Made by a program: the position numbers and the translations under genes
Shown here: one piece after another, positions 13,601-28,600 of the stretch
Layout of the letters: every line of letters starts with the position of its first letter
Position numbering within the stretch: the first letter of the stretch is position 1
The notes under the pieces: model-generated
Told to the model about the DNA's origin: nothing
The model's input: only the letters and a program-made list of their open reading frames with translations
The model's database searches: none
Assembly (NCBI GenBank): GCA_964016885.1
Contig: OZ024740.1
Location: forward strand, 201,933,696 to 201,997,695
Direction: 5' to 3'
Source: Eledone cirrhosa
Lineage: Eukaryota > Mollusca > Cephalopoda > Octopoda > Eledonidae
DNA length: 64,000 nt

Positions 13601-16600
13601 CTACTCAAGTGTTCAGTTCTCCAAAACTTTGTTCTAGTTTAAGATATTTAGACGCACATGCTACTAGCTGTCTCTTTCTCTCACTCTCACTCTCACTCAC
13701 TCTCACTCTCTCTCTCTCTCTCTTTTTTATATATATATATATATATATGTGTGTGTATGTATCCAGTTTAGAATAGTTACACTGTATCCCTGAATGTTTT
13801 AAAGAAGTATCTAAAAGGATTGATGTCAGGAAGATTATTCGGCTGTAAAACATTCCTCAAAAAGTCCTGTGCAACCCATGCCAGCATGGAAAAGTCAATG
13901 TAAAAACAGATAGAGTCACTGAACACATTCTATTTCATCCAAAGAAGGAGATAGGGGAAAAATCAACCCGAGAACAGAACTGGTAATATTGAGTTGGCCA
14001 AAAAGTCCATTTGGTTTTCTTAGTGAAAATGTGACACAATTTTAAAACCACAGCAATTTATTCAATCAATGATATATTTGCCATTTCGTTCCAGTACCTT
14101 CCACCATCTTTGAGGTAAATCCATTATTCCCTGTTCAAAGAATTCCCTGTCTTTACTGGCAACAAACCCTTCCAAATGAATTTTCACATCTTCTAAGAAT
14201 TGAAGGTCCGTCCATTCAAAGAATTTGAAAAGACCAAAACAGGTGGAAATCAGGAGGAGCAAGGTTGGAGGAATATGGAGGGTTGAGGAAAAACTTCCCA
14301 GTCAAACCCTAGTAACTTCTGCCACGTCTACAAGGAAGTGTGTGCTGTCTGGCATTGTCTTGATGAAAGACAAATCCCTTTCAATTAGCAAGTTTTGGAT
14401 ACTTCTGGATACTTTGAAGTATCTAACGAGTGCATATTTGGAAGAAAAATGTAAAGTTAGCAACTATGTGAGAGCCTGAAGTTTAGTATTGGCAAAAACC
14501 AAACAGACTTTTTGGCCAACCCAATATATTTATCAACCTCAGAGGGATTTAAACTTAGAACAAATACTGCAAAGCATTCTAACTGCTCAATTCACCCGAT
14601 ATACATATATATATATATATATATATATGAAAAGATTTAGAGTTATCAATAAAATTGAATTAATACAACTAAAATCAACTAATTAATAAATTTAAAATAT
14701 ATTTAACACATATTTTTCATGCACGCATGTGTTAGGCTGTCACTTTATGGGCTTAGATAGCTCAGGTGATCAAGCCTTGCTCATACACTCCATTTTTGGC
14801 TTCGTTTTCTATGGTTGAATGACCTTTCTAATGCCAACCACCTGAGGAGCTTTTTTTTTTTTTTTGTGGCACCAGCATAGTCACCTTACGTGGCACCAGT
14901 ATGACCACTTTGCCTTTCATCCTCTCTCTTACAGCGAGATCAAGCGAGGGAATGTCAATGTCAAGAGGGTGTTTATAACTACATAGGCATCTAAAACCCT
15001 GAGCAAAAGCATGGTACATACTGCCAAGTCATGTTGTGAGTGGGTGTGTTTATTTCCATGTGTGTTGACACAGCTTAACCTATTAGCATTCACATTACTC
15101 TATATTTACTATTATATGTTCATGATAAAGGTTTTACCTCGCATAATTATCTCATATAATATCGAATCTATGAGATTTTGAAAGTATTTATTTTGAGGAC
15201 AATACCTTAACATAAGTATGTGTGTCCAGTTACAGCCAGTTTCAACAGAAAGAGGTAGAGAATTCTGGCTGGTTTTGGTCAGTTTGAACATTAAAGGGTT
15301 AACCCTTTAGTATTTACATTACTCTACATTTACTATTATATTTTCATAGTAATATCGAACTACAATATTTTGATATTATTCATTTTTAGAACAATATCTT
15401 AACATAAGTATGAGCAGCCAGTTATGACCAATTTGAACAGAAAGAGGTGAGAAGATTCTGGCCAGATATGGCCAGTTTAAATGCTGAAGGGTTAAACAAC
15501 TGGGAATGCTTGTGTTCCATATAAATAGGTCCCACTTTTCAGCAGTTCAACATGCAAAAATTAGTACCTTACTTAAAGCAAGCGTAAAAATGATGATAAT
15601 GTGAGACTTATTAAAATAGCTCATTATATTATAATTTTGTTGTTGTTTCAAACAGCAGCTTAATAATTACTAAGTTAACTTTATTACAAAATCCCTCCAA
15701 ATATTTTATTATTTTCAAAATTATTTAAACATTTTAAGCTAAGTCTTTTTTTTATTAAAAACATAACAAAACAGCCCAGAAACTTACATCATAATTTTAT
15801 GTAAGGAACTTTGTTAAGTTATGTTCCAAACACCTTCATAATAATTGTTTCTGATTTAGGCACAAGGCCAGCAGTTTTAGGGGGAAGTGAAAGTCGATTA
15901 AATCGACCCCAGTGCATTACTGGTACTTTATTTTATAGACCCCGTAAGGATGAAAGGCAAAGCTAACCTCGGCGGGATTTGAACTCAGAACGTAACTATG
16001 CCGTGAAACATGGTGTCCGACACTCTACCGATTCTGCCAATCCATCACCCTAAACACCATCATAATTATGAGAAAGTTAATTATATTGCTAAAACCTCCA
16101 AATTCTTCCTTATTTCCAAAATTATTTGAAAGTTATAGACTGTGTCTTTCATCAGAAATATAGTAGTAGAAAGGTTCAGACACATGGTCCCTATTTTATA
16201 TGTAACTGGTAGTTAGTTGAGTGAAATTTGGTTGACAAAATAGTTACCATATTTTCTGGTATATAAGGAACATTTTTTTATCCAAAACATTGATGTCAAA
16301 ATCTGCCTGCAAAATACCCCAAAGGTAGGAATGTAATAATATATATCTATATATATACTATACATAGGCTATGTCTAAGTATAGCTGTAATATTAACTTT
16401 CAGAGTTGTACTTCTTTGGCAAGTGACATGATCTGAGATTGTATGTTGAAACTGAAGCCATTGCATCATAAAAGAGTAATTTTAGCCATTTAAAAATACT
16501 CAAAAACTTTTAGTCTCACATTTCATTTACCATGATTTGTTGGTATCAAGATTTCAATCACATTTGTGACCTGTTCACTGACACAATCCCACTGGGCTAC

Positions 16601-19600
16601 AATTGAAATGTCTCAGTGAATAAGTCACAAACACTATATCAAAATGTTTACACCAAGAAATAATAGTTTCTGATTTAGGCACAAGGCCAACAATTTTGGA
16701 GGTGAGGAAAGTCGACCTCAGTGCATTACTGGTACTTTATTTTATCAGCCCTGTAAACAGGGCCAGATTTAATGGGGGAAAAGGGCACAATTGCCCCAGG
16801 CCCCATACAGTGGGCGAGGCGACAGCCGTAGCAATTTATTTGTACCCTCAGCTAGTCTTTATAGTTTTGGGATAGTGTTAGAATTTTTTAATTTAATACT
16901 CCTATGTATAACTTTTCAATTCCAATTACTTGCACCAAGCTAACTTTGATATGTAAAATTGGGGGATTTGCTGTGTATTCTAATTTTTTGTGTTAACTTT
17001 TTTATTCAAAATATGGTACATTGAAGTTACTTTGTTGTAACAAAATGAAGACAAGAGAAGGAAAGGTTTAACACATAAACCTACCAGTAAGGAAGATCTA
17101 ATACTTAAGCCTTTCATTCTCATATTTCTAATCAAGGACGCTGCCTACAATTTCTAATCAAGGACGCTGCCTACAATTTCTAATCAAGGACGCTGCCTAC
17201 GATTTTTAATTAACTTTGATCAACAATTTGGTGGGATTTAGTAATATAACTAATTTTCTCATTATTAAGCTTGTGTTTAGAACATAACTTAATGAAGGTT
17301 CTTACATTAAATTATGATGGAAGATTTTACATAAATATAAACACTTTAAAATAAATAGCTTTGTATGGTAAAACCAAGTGTGGTTTCTGATGGTTTGGTA
17401 TCATAAGGGTTAAAGAATAAGAAAATAATTAATGACTAAAGCCGTAGAAAGCTTGCCAAACTATCTTTCAGATTGTGTCAAAAAACATAACAACTTCACC
17501 TCTGCACTCGATAATGACCAACTGTAATTTGGATACAAACCTCCTAGGCGTATCTGGGACATCTGTGGTCCTGCTTCAGTAGTGACTTGCTTTATGTAGA
17601 CCCTTCCAACCTTTGCTAGCCGGGAAAGTGGACATTAAGTGATGATGATGATGGTCATCATATGGCCATACAAGTGTAGTCTTCTCTCTTGCACGCTACA
17701 TTTGATTTCTCATACTAAGTTTCTCTCTAAGCTCATCTATACTTCACTGTTCATGCATGTTAATGTCACACATCCATCAAAGAATGCTCTCTTCATTTCG
17801 CTCCAGCCCCAACATATCCTCTGCAATTACTGCCCATATTTCACTTCCATGCAATGTTGCATTACCCACACAGCATTGCACTAAACATGCAAGCAATACA
17901 CAGCCAGTCTTACATTGCATCACACATGCAAGCAACATACAGCTGGTCTGTCATTGCATAACACATGCAACATTGTACTACATATGCAACTTTGCACTAT
18001 ACATGCAAGCAACCTACAGCCAGTCTTGCATTCATAGCGGCCATATTGAAATGTTCTTAATGTTCTTCTTTTCAGATATAAAGTATTTATTATGGTATCC
18101 ACCTTTTTATGCTATACATCTTATCACCTGTCAAGAAAACCAATCAGTGTAGCAAAGGTAAGTTAACTCTTCATCAATCTGAAACTTCAAACTTTGGCTG
18201 ATTGGCAGTATCAGAAGAGTGTTGGACACCCTGCTTCGCAACATAGAGTTACGGCCATTTATGTTCTGAGTTCAAATCCTGCCGAGGTTGGCTTTGCCTT
18301 TCATCCTTATGGGGTCGATAAAATAAAGCACTAGTAATGTACTGGAATAACTGCTGGCATTGTGCCAAAAGTAGAAACAATTATTAATAGTGATGGAGGC
18401 ACATGGCTTAGTGGTTGGAGCATTGGCCTTGCAATCAAAAGGTTGTGAGTTCAATTCTCAGACCAGGTGATATGTTGTTACCTTTATTTCACATTGCTCC
18501 AGTTTACTCAGCTGTAGAAATGAGATGATAGGACTGGGGTCCCTATCATTCCACTGCAAAGTGGTCGTGGAGGTGCCACGGCAAAAAAGTACCCAGCCCA
18601 CACTGTAAAGTGGACGTGTAGGCGCCACAGAAAAAAAGCACCCATCACTCACTGTAAATGAGGTTGGTGTTAGGAAGGGCATCCAGCTGTAGAAATCAAG
18701 CCAGAATCAGTTCCCGTCCAACCCTTGCAAGCAGGGAAAAGCGGACGTAAAATGAAATGATGGTGGAGTTAGTAATAGTATTAGTAGTATCATAGAGAGC
18801 AACGTAAAATGAAGTGTATTTCTTAAGAACACATTATGTTGTCCAGTCCAGCTATGAAACCTATGACATTCTGATCATGAGACCAGTAACCTAACCACTA
18901 GGCCAATCATCACACACACTAACCTACATTCTTCAATCCAGTATGACGTCATTGTCTTAATCATCATTACTTTCACATAGCCTACATTCTTCCATTCTGG
19001 TCATTGTGAACTGTCTTAATAATCATCTAAAACACACTGACCTATTTTTCTCTATTACAGTCATACTACATTGCCTTCATAATCATCACATTGTCTTGTA
19101 CAGTATTACCTCACCCCCTTTCATTTTTTGATACCAAACTGTCTGAAATCACCTCAAGTTCTTCACTAAAAAAATTGTTTTTTGTAGTGTTTATATTTAT
19201 TTAAAGCTTTAGCATTTACATTACTCTACTATTGTACTTTCGTGGTAAAGGCTTTATCTCACATAATATCGAATCTACGAAATTTTGATACTGACATTAT
19301 TTATTTTGAGAACAATACCTTAACATTGGTATAAGCAGTCTTATAAGTCTTATATTCAAAGTCAGTATTTTGCCGATTTTCACCAGCTTCAAATTCTACA
19401 AAAATGAGGTGCTAAAATATTTTCGCTTTGAAGGTGAATATTACAGTGGTTTTACTTTAGAGGTGAAGTTTCTATTGTTTTTGATGTGTTTTAATTGAAT
19501 ATTGCCTTCAAAATTGTCGAAAATTGGTAAAAAAAAACATTACGTAATGGCATTGTGAAATGAAAACTATACTCTAAACAACACTTAAAACATTATCAGA

Positions 19601-22600
19601 TTTCTGTGATCAGCACACATGAGCAGGTTGTTACTGATGCTGTGGATGCAGTGATTGGAGCCAACTCAGCCCATCTTTTGGTGAATGCCAACACACGTAC
19701 AATCATGTATATTGTTATTCTCTACATAGAGAGTAACAATGTTTTCACATTCAGTGACGTTTATAAATTAGGTATAGCTTCATTAAAGCTATCTTAGATT
19801 TTCTAATATGCACTGTGTTGTGCATAGATATTCATTATTTGATTAATACAATCAAGCAATGCACATTTTGCAGTTTGATACAAATAGCATTTTACAGAAG
19901 TTGTTTTTGTGGACTAGGTATTGTTTACTGATGAACAACCAATCATCTGTGAAACATATATAAGCAATCTCTTATGTTCTTCTGTGCACAAAGAGAATAA
20001 CAGAATGTTTTCATGTGTATTTAAATTTTCCCACTGAGACTTATAAACTGTGGTTATCATCATCATCCTCATCATCAATTAAGGTCAGTTTTCCCTGCTA
20101 GTAAGGGTTAAACGAATTGCCACAGACTTAGTCAGTACTTAATCAAAGCTACTGATCTTTTAGATGGGCTGGGGCTGGATCTCACTTACATACATTCCCA
20201 CACTCATTCTCTCTCTATAGAGTGCCCTGAGTGCATTTTCGTGGCACCATCACTAGGGAAGTTGTCACGTCCCTCACACAACTGAAGAGTCCTCATAGCC
20301 CTACATTAAATATATCTTAGGTTTTCTTATGTACTCTGTGTTGTGAATATATATTTCTTATTTGATATATCATTTAATTTTCAGAATGTTCTCCATACTA
20401 ATTCCTCAAATTCTTCAAGCTGGGCTCCATTTGGTAAGTTTATCAATCAACTTAACATTATTACTATTATTGTTAACCATCCTATTTTCATTATTGTTGT
20501 TAAAACAAAAAGATGTCTGTTTTATATAGTTTATATAGGCTTGGGATATTAAATATATACTAGAGATATTCATGGGACTAGACAGATAGGATGGTAAGCA
20601 AACTTAACTATTATCTATTTATATAATTTTTAGTGTGTGGACACAGCATGAAGTTAAAAAGTTTGCTTTGCAACCATTAGGTCTTAGTTTGATTCCACTG
20701 TCATTAGTTATAGCCTAGGGTCTACCCATGTCTTGTGAGTGAAATTGGGTAAACAGAAACTCTTTGGGAGTCATCAAATGGACTGTACCTGTTATTCAAA
20801 GAGCCAACCTTGTCTTACACCGTTACACTGAATCTCCCTGAGAATTACGTTAAAGGTATACATGTTTGTAGAATGCTCAGTCACATACTATTCTGTTCAT
20901 CAAACAACTGTAACACTCGTCCTCAAATCCAACAAAGGCTCATTCCATCCCCAACTTCCAGTGTGTATTCTCTGTTTGTCCAGCTCCTTTAGAAGGCCAT
21001 CATTTTATTGAATTTATGTGTGTGGGAGGAGACAAAGGGCTGTGGCAAAAATACCTGAAGGGAGCATGCTTCACCTTCTGAATATGGGGAGTAGGGAAAA
21101 ACTTCAATTAACTGAAACTCTCTTTGTAATTTCAAAGCCAAAACCATCATGGGTGGGGAGGAGTGTGTTGATCATCAATGGAAATGGACCTTGTTTTAAT
21201 GTGAACATAGTAAAAGTAGCAGACATGTTTCAATCTTATTAGATCTCCTCAGCAAAGCATATTCACTTGACAAATTGACCTGACTAGAACAGTCAATTAT
21301 ATAATGGTTATGCTGTTAGACTTATGACCATAAAGACAAGACACTTAATTTCATGTTACTTTTTACTTGAAGTGAAACATGAGCAGTAAATGCAGAGAAT
21401 ATGTGAAGGCTGGGAAGAAATGAAGCAAGTATACTTCAATAGATGTGTAATGTTTATATACATGAACAGCAAAGCGTGGATGGGCTGAGAGGAAAACTGG
21501 GTATAAAAGAAATAAAATGTAGTATGAAAGAGTATGGACATGTGATGCATATGGATGATAATTGTTTGGTGAAAAATTGCAAGAAGTTCCCAGTAGAAGG
21601 AAGCTGCAGTAGCAGAAGACCAAGGAAAATGTGGACAAATGTGGTGATGGTGAAGGAACGCAGTATGTAGAGGGAAGCTGTGCTGGAAAAAACCCATCCA
21701 ACCTGTCACAAGGTCCTGGATTCTAACCCTACTTTTGTCTATAAATAGTTATTTCTCTAAAGTTACTCATACATTTAATCCTCTCTGTCATTTGTACATA
21801 TGGGTCCACTAGTATTTAGTGATGCTTTCTTATTTTGATGCAAGGCCTACAATTTGGTGAGAGGATAATTCCTTTTAAATCAACCACAGTACTTTATTCT
21901 ATAGATCATAACACTGTAAATGTGGTTAGTGTTAGGAAAGGCATCCATCCAACTGTAAAAACCCCGGCCAAATTTACAGTCCCATAAGAGCAAGGTACAG
22001 CGTGGCCAATCCTGGCCAGACTTGTCTCTCGACATGGACGACCCGTTCGACCCATGCAAGCATGGAAAAATGGATCTTAAACAGTGATGATGATGGTGAT
22101 AGCAGAATGAAAAGCAAAGTTGACCTTAGTGGGATTTGAACTCAGCATATAATAAATGGGAATGAAGACCATAAAGTATTTTGTCCTGTAAAATGGTTGG
22201 CATTCAGCTGAAGAAAACATATCAAAAAGAATAGTAACCCCATATGAGAATTTACTTTCATAGAAAACAAAGATAAAATAATTGTTTCTACTTTTGGCAC
22301 AAGGCCAGCAATTACCCAATGCATTACTGGTACTTTATTCTATCGACCCCGGAAGGATGAAAGGCAAAGATAAAATAATGATTATGATGATGGCTTAATG
22401 ATAGTTTCTAATTAACCCTTTAGCATTTATATTACTCTATATTTATTATTAGATTTTCACTGTAAAGGTTTTACCTCACATAATATCGAATCTATGAGAT
22501 TTTAATATTATATATTTTGAGAACAATGACTTAACATCAATACGAGTGACTGGTTACAGCCGGTTTGAACAGAAAGAGGTGAGAGAATTTTGACCAGATA

Positions 22601-25600
22601 TGGCTGGTTTAAATGCTAAAGGGTTAAGGCACAAGACAAGCAATTTTGCAGTGATGAGAAAGTTGATTTAATTGACCTCAATGCTTGATTGATACTTTAT
22701 TTTATCAACCTCGGAAGGAGGAAAAAAGTTCACCTCAGTGTGATTTGAACTCAGAACTTAAAGAGCCAAAACTAAATACCACAAACCATTTTATCTGACA
22801 CTTACATGATTCTGTCAATTCACTCATCATCATGAGTCTGGTTTTCCATGCTTGCATGAGTTGCCTTGGATAAATAATAATTGTTTCTACTTTTGGCACA
22901 AGGCCAGCAATTATCCCAGTGCATTGCTGGTGCTTTATTTTATCAACCCCGTAAGGTTGAAAGGCAAAGTTAACCTCGGCGGGATTTGAGCTCAGATCGT
23001 AAAGGACCGCATCTCTATGCTGGAAATAATGACGTCCGACCCTCTACCGATACTGCCTAAATAATAATATCTGTAGAATGTATAGTTAATCTTAACCCAT
23101 ATAAAAGTATGTTAAACCAAATATCTTTGAACCAGTAAAATAATCAATTCTTTCATTTGTAAGTATTTTGTTCTGTAAAATCAATTTTCTTTTAAGAAAG
23201 ATGGTATTAAATTCAGTTTTAATACTAGCTATCATTCTGGATAACATATGTTAAAAAGTAAGTGGAGCAGCTGTAAAGTATTTCATTTACAACTAACATA
23301 TCATTTGAAGGAGATTGTTACAGTATAAATGCAGGAATGGCTGTGTGGTTCAAAAATTTGCTTCACAACCATGTGGTTTTGGGGTTCAATCCCATTGTAT
23401 GGCATCTTGGACAGGTGTCTTCTACTATAACCTCAGGTTGACCAATGCCTAACACTTTGGTTAATGTATCTCTGCATGTTTCTGTGTGATTTGATGCAAT
23501 GACTGACATTATGTTCTATTTACAGTTATTTAAACTGAAGTGTATGTGAAGTATTAATGTGGAGTGGTAAATAAATATATATACACCAGGTCCGAACACA
23601 ATGGAACCAAACTCCCACTGCACTGCCTCTGTCTCTCTCCATCTCTCACTATTGTGAACAAATGACAGACAGTGAGTGAAACTTGGTAGATTAAGCACTG
23701 TAGAAGCCTGTTGTGTGTGTATATATATATATGTATGTGTGTATGTGTATACATATATATATGTATGTATGTATATAATGACCTAGTCATTATAGCTGAA
23801 TCCATGAAGAGTTAGAAATAAAATTCCAGGCATGGAAGAAAAATGCACAATTGAAAGGCCTAAAAGTTAACCTAGCCAAGAATAAAATCTTAATAAGTAG
23901 GAAGACCGGAAGCTACTATTGTCAGGTAGTGACCTTGCTCAATGTATCACTAAGGGGGTCGGCAAAAAGTCTATAAGGTGCACACAGTGTAATCTATGAA
24001 TGCACAAGAGATGTAGTAGAATTGCAGACAGGCTAACAGAAAAGTTAGACTTTATATGCAGCAAATGCACAGGAGAAATAAGCACTAAGGGTGCATGTAA
24101 AATTGATTCTTTTAGCTGCAAAGAAGACTCTCTATAAATTGTCAGCCTTTTCTACCTAGGTGACCTAACTAACAGTGAGGGAAGGGGTACTAGTCAGGGA
24201 AAGAACAGGCTTGAAGAAATTTAAGAAGTTGGTGCCTCTGCTAACAACAGAGGGCTCTTCTCAGAGTGAAAGGTAGACTGCATGATGTCTGCTTGTGAAC
24301 TGCAATGTTACAGGAGAATGAGGCATGGGCTGCAAAATACCTGAGAAGGCTAGAAAGAAATAGAGTATGCTCCAATGGATATGTAATGCTAATGTGCATG
24401 ACCATCGTCGTATAAGTGACCTGAGAGTAAAGCTGAGCATAAGAGGAATTGGATGTATTGTGCAAAAGAGAAGACTGTGCTGGTGTGGACATGTGATGCA
24501 AATGGAATGAGTTAGTGACAACTGACCTTAAGAAGCTGAACATCAGAATGGAGATGATAAAGAACTGCAAGGATTGGATACATACTATACTGGTGAAGGC
24601 CCACCTACCAACCTAAAAATAGATTTGACCCATCAATGTAGCCCCTCACCTCCCACTATCATGCTTTAGTAGCTAAACCTAATCCCCATTCTCCCCTTCA
24701 TCCTGTCAAATCACACCACCCATGATACACTTCACTCCTGCCTGTAGGGTAGAGAGGGCTCTCCAGCTGAGTCAATGACCCGCCAACCTTTCTAGTCCCA
24801 ATGCCTTGAAAAATGAACCCAGTACACCCTGTAAGATGGTTGGCGATAGAAAGAGCAATTTCTGTAGAAACTATTCTAAAAGGTTTGAGAGAATTCTTTA
24901 GTTTTACTAGTCTCAGGGGTAGGACAGCTTCTCTACAGTTGGTGAGCTACATGATAAATGCACCCAGTACACTCTGTAAAGTGGTTGATCAGAGGAAAGT
25001 CATCAAGCTATAGAAAACCTGCTAAACAAAGTGTCAGGAAAACTCTTCAGTTGTGTGAAGAACATGACAACTTCCCTAGTGTTGGTAAAAGACCTCCTTT
25101 GGTCACAAATGACTGTGCTCCTAGAAAGTTTCCCTCCAAGGCACAATTCTGGGCAAGGTTTTTTGTAGAAGACCAGCAGTCCCCATGCATGCCAGTCTCC
25201 CCCTCTTCACGCCACCGATGTTGTCCAAGGAAAAGACAAAGGCCAATACAGCTTGGCACCAGTGACATCGCAACTCATTTCCACAGCTGAATGAACTGGA
25301 ACAACATGAAATAAAGTGTCTTGCTCAAGAATACAACGCAAAGCCCAGTCCGAGAATGAAACTCACAACCTCACAGTTGTATACCCAACTCTCTAACCAC
25401 TAACCTACAAGATGAAATGCACTTGGTGGAAAACAAGATTGTATGTTGGTCCCCTCGCCCACCTGGAGGTCAGTGGCTTTATTTGAGTATTGACCAGTTT
25501 GTGATAAGTCCAACACTTGCTAGCAGGGAAAACAGATGCTAAACAATGCTGATATATATAAACACTCATATATCATCATTTTAAGTCTGCTTTTTATGCT

Positions 25601-28600
25601 AGCATGCATTGAACTATATGGGTGTGTAAAGATATATGGCCTAACTGTTAGGGTGTTAGATTCATGATCACAAGGTCATAGGTTTGGTTCCAGGACCGAG
25701 CAGTGCATTATGTTATTGAGCAAGATGCTTCATTTCACTTTGTTTTTCATGATAGGACTGAGACCACTATCAATAAAATACCCAGAAAAACTCCTATGAG
25801 ATGCAACCCTCTATGAGGCCAGCTAAATTTGTATAGGTGTGAGCTGTAAATTTCATTTCATTTTCATATTTGTGTCTGTGTCTATGTCTTGAAACTTTGC
25901 AGTTCAACAAAAAAAAAGAGAGATTGGTCAAATAAGTACCAAACTTGAAAAAATATACTGGGGTTAATATAATTGATAAAAATGTGATATGAAACAGTAA
26001 TACATTGACAATATATTATCTTGGTTGCTTTATGCCTCCTAAACCTAGAATAAGCTCTAGTCTTGAACTTTAAACCTAGAATGGGATAAATGTTGCAATA
26101 AATTTCATGCTGGAAAGTAAAGCCAGATTAAAGCTAAAGAATATTTGGCACTCCAGCATCTGCTTGCTATAAACTTAATGAAAATTTAAAGTACATGAAG
26201 GTTGACTTATACATAGAACAATGCTGAGATTCCATCATTGTTCCATGCTAACTTCTAAAGAAAAGGAAGATTATTTAATGCTTTTCATACCAAACCATCC
26301 CTCGTTTTATATTAAAGAACTGTTTTAACCCTTTAGCATTTACTCTGTATATATACCATTGTATTTTCATGGTAAACACTTTACTTCACTTAATTACCTC
26401 ACATAATATTAGTAATATAACTAACTTTCTAATTATTTAGCTGCTTCTTGGAATATAACTTAACCAAGGTTTTTACATAAAATTATGATGGAAGGTTTCT
26501 ATGATATTTTTATACTATTTATTTTAAGAACAATACCTTAACATTAGTATGAGAGGCTGATTACAGCTGGTTTGAACAGAAAGAGGTGAGAGAATTCTGG
26601 CCGGATATGGCCAGTTTAAATGCTAAAGGTTGAAGTGCTTATATGTATCTAAAAACCTTACATTATAATTTTATGTAAGAACCTTTGTTAAGTTATGGTC
26701 TAAATGCTTGTTAATTCATATTACTAAACTTCTCCAAATTTTTTATTATTTTCAAAATTATTTGAAAATCATAAGCTGTGTCTTTCCTGAGAAATATAAT
26801 AATGAAAGGGTTAAAACACCAGCTATATTGTTCTAAATTTCAACAAAAGTGTCTTATTTCATAGTTATATTTTAATAACTTTAATAATGATAACAGTGTT
26901 GCTATACCAATTTTGAACCTATTTCTGATGGTCGAAGTATAAAATCATACAGGAACTTTAGATAAAAATTCTTTCTTAAGAAAATTCTAAGATTTCTGAT
27001 TTTATAATCACACATGCTCGGGATGAATCTCTATCAGTTGAAACATGTGTTAGTTTGACAGCATATCGACTCTTTGGTGTTTCTTATTCTTTATATTTTA
27101 ATATATTTTAATCCTTTTATTACCATATTTCTCATGAAAGACACTGCCTAAGATTTGCAAATCATTTTTAAAATAATATAAAATTTGGAAGGATTTAGTA
27201 ATATAAATAACTTTCTAATTATTAAGCTGCTTCTTGGAATATAACTTAACCAAGGTTTTTACATAAAATTATGTTGGAAGGTTTTTAGATAAATATAATC
27301 ACTTTACAATAAACAGCATCACATTGTAGAACCTGGAGTGGTCTCAGGCAGTTTGGTTTTAAAAGGGTTAACACAGAACATGGCTTCTCCCCAGAAGTCC
27401 TGGGCTGCAGCTCACTTAGCCCATATGTAAATATGGTACTGCTAGAAATGTATGTTATCTTTCCCAATATTCACCTTTTTGTCATTAAAGTTGTACTTTC
27501 ATCTTTCAACAGATAGATCTGACTACAAAACTCTTCTCGGAAGTTTGGATTATGCCTTTCTCTTCACGTATGCTATTGGAATGTTTCTCAGGTATAATGA
27601 TGATAAATAATATAACAACAGTTTCTTTATTAACCACATAGGGCTCACATTCAGGATGGTACCGTGTGGGTTTTAGCATGTAAAAAAGTTTTAAAAACAA
27701 GGAAACAAAGGAAAACATGTAAAAAAATATAATAAATTCCCCAATAGGAGAGACTTCCAAGGGTCACTCTTAGGGAAAGCCCACTAAAAGCCACAGTCAC
27801 CCTAACCACTAGGGCAAGCATCCCACTCCCAGTTGTCTTCCTCCAGTCTACAGGTACATATTCAGAGCAGACCTATTCACTCTGACCATGTTTGCCACTT
27901 TCACCCACCTTTCAACAAATTGGTTGGAAAAAGTGAAACCTGGAAAGGTCAATCTAGGCTTTGCTGAAGGGGAAAATGCATGTCTTCAACCCTTTCAAAC
28001 ATGTCCACCACACAACTTTTTTTCCATGGCCACCAGGCAGATAAAAACTGCCTGCCCTTCCCAGCTAAAGGAATCTTCATGATACACTCAGCTGATAGCC
28101 AGATCTATCCCAGCTGATGGAACTTCCATGCCTGTAAAGTTTATCTTGAACTTGCTATGCTCCTCAAGAGCACTGCCAGGTCAAGGATTTCTGGAGGTTA
28201 TCCATGAGCCCTGGACAGAGAGTCCTCCGGAAAAGCATGGCTAGTTGATATTCGTTGACACCCTGCAGATAAGATGGCTAAAGCAACATTGCTGTGAAGC
28301 ACAACCAGCGACACCCGCTGCATCGGACATTCCACCTCACAGGACTCCCTCCTTGATGTCTCTGTCCTAATTTGGTTGAGGAAAATGGCAATATGGAAAC
28401 TGAGGACACCAGAGGTTTTGTTATAAGTTTGGTGTTTTATAATTTAAGTAGAGAACAACATATAATTCATTTCAGGTGATTTGGGTATTGAGGTATTTAT
28501 TAACTTATATTTCATTTGAGAGGTATATTAATAAAGGTTCTGTGGTATTAAGAGTAATTAAAATGCTGTGGTACTGACATTAAATTTCAGATATACAGTA

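Noticed and set aside
18205..18300. tRNA gene (A/B-box-like sequence)
   Set aside because: No cloverleaf; it is the head of a SINE with the usual body and tail.
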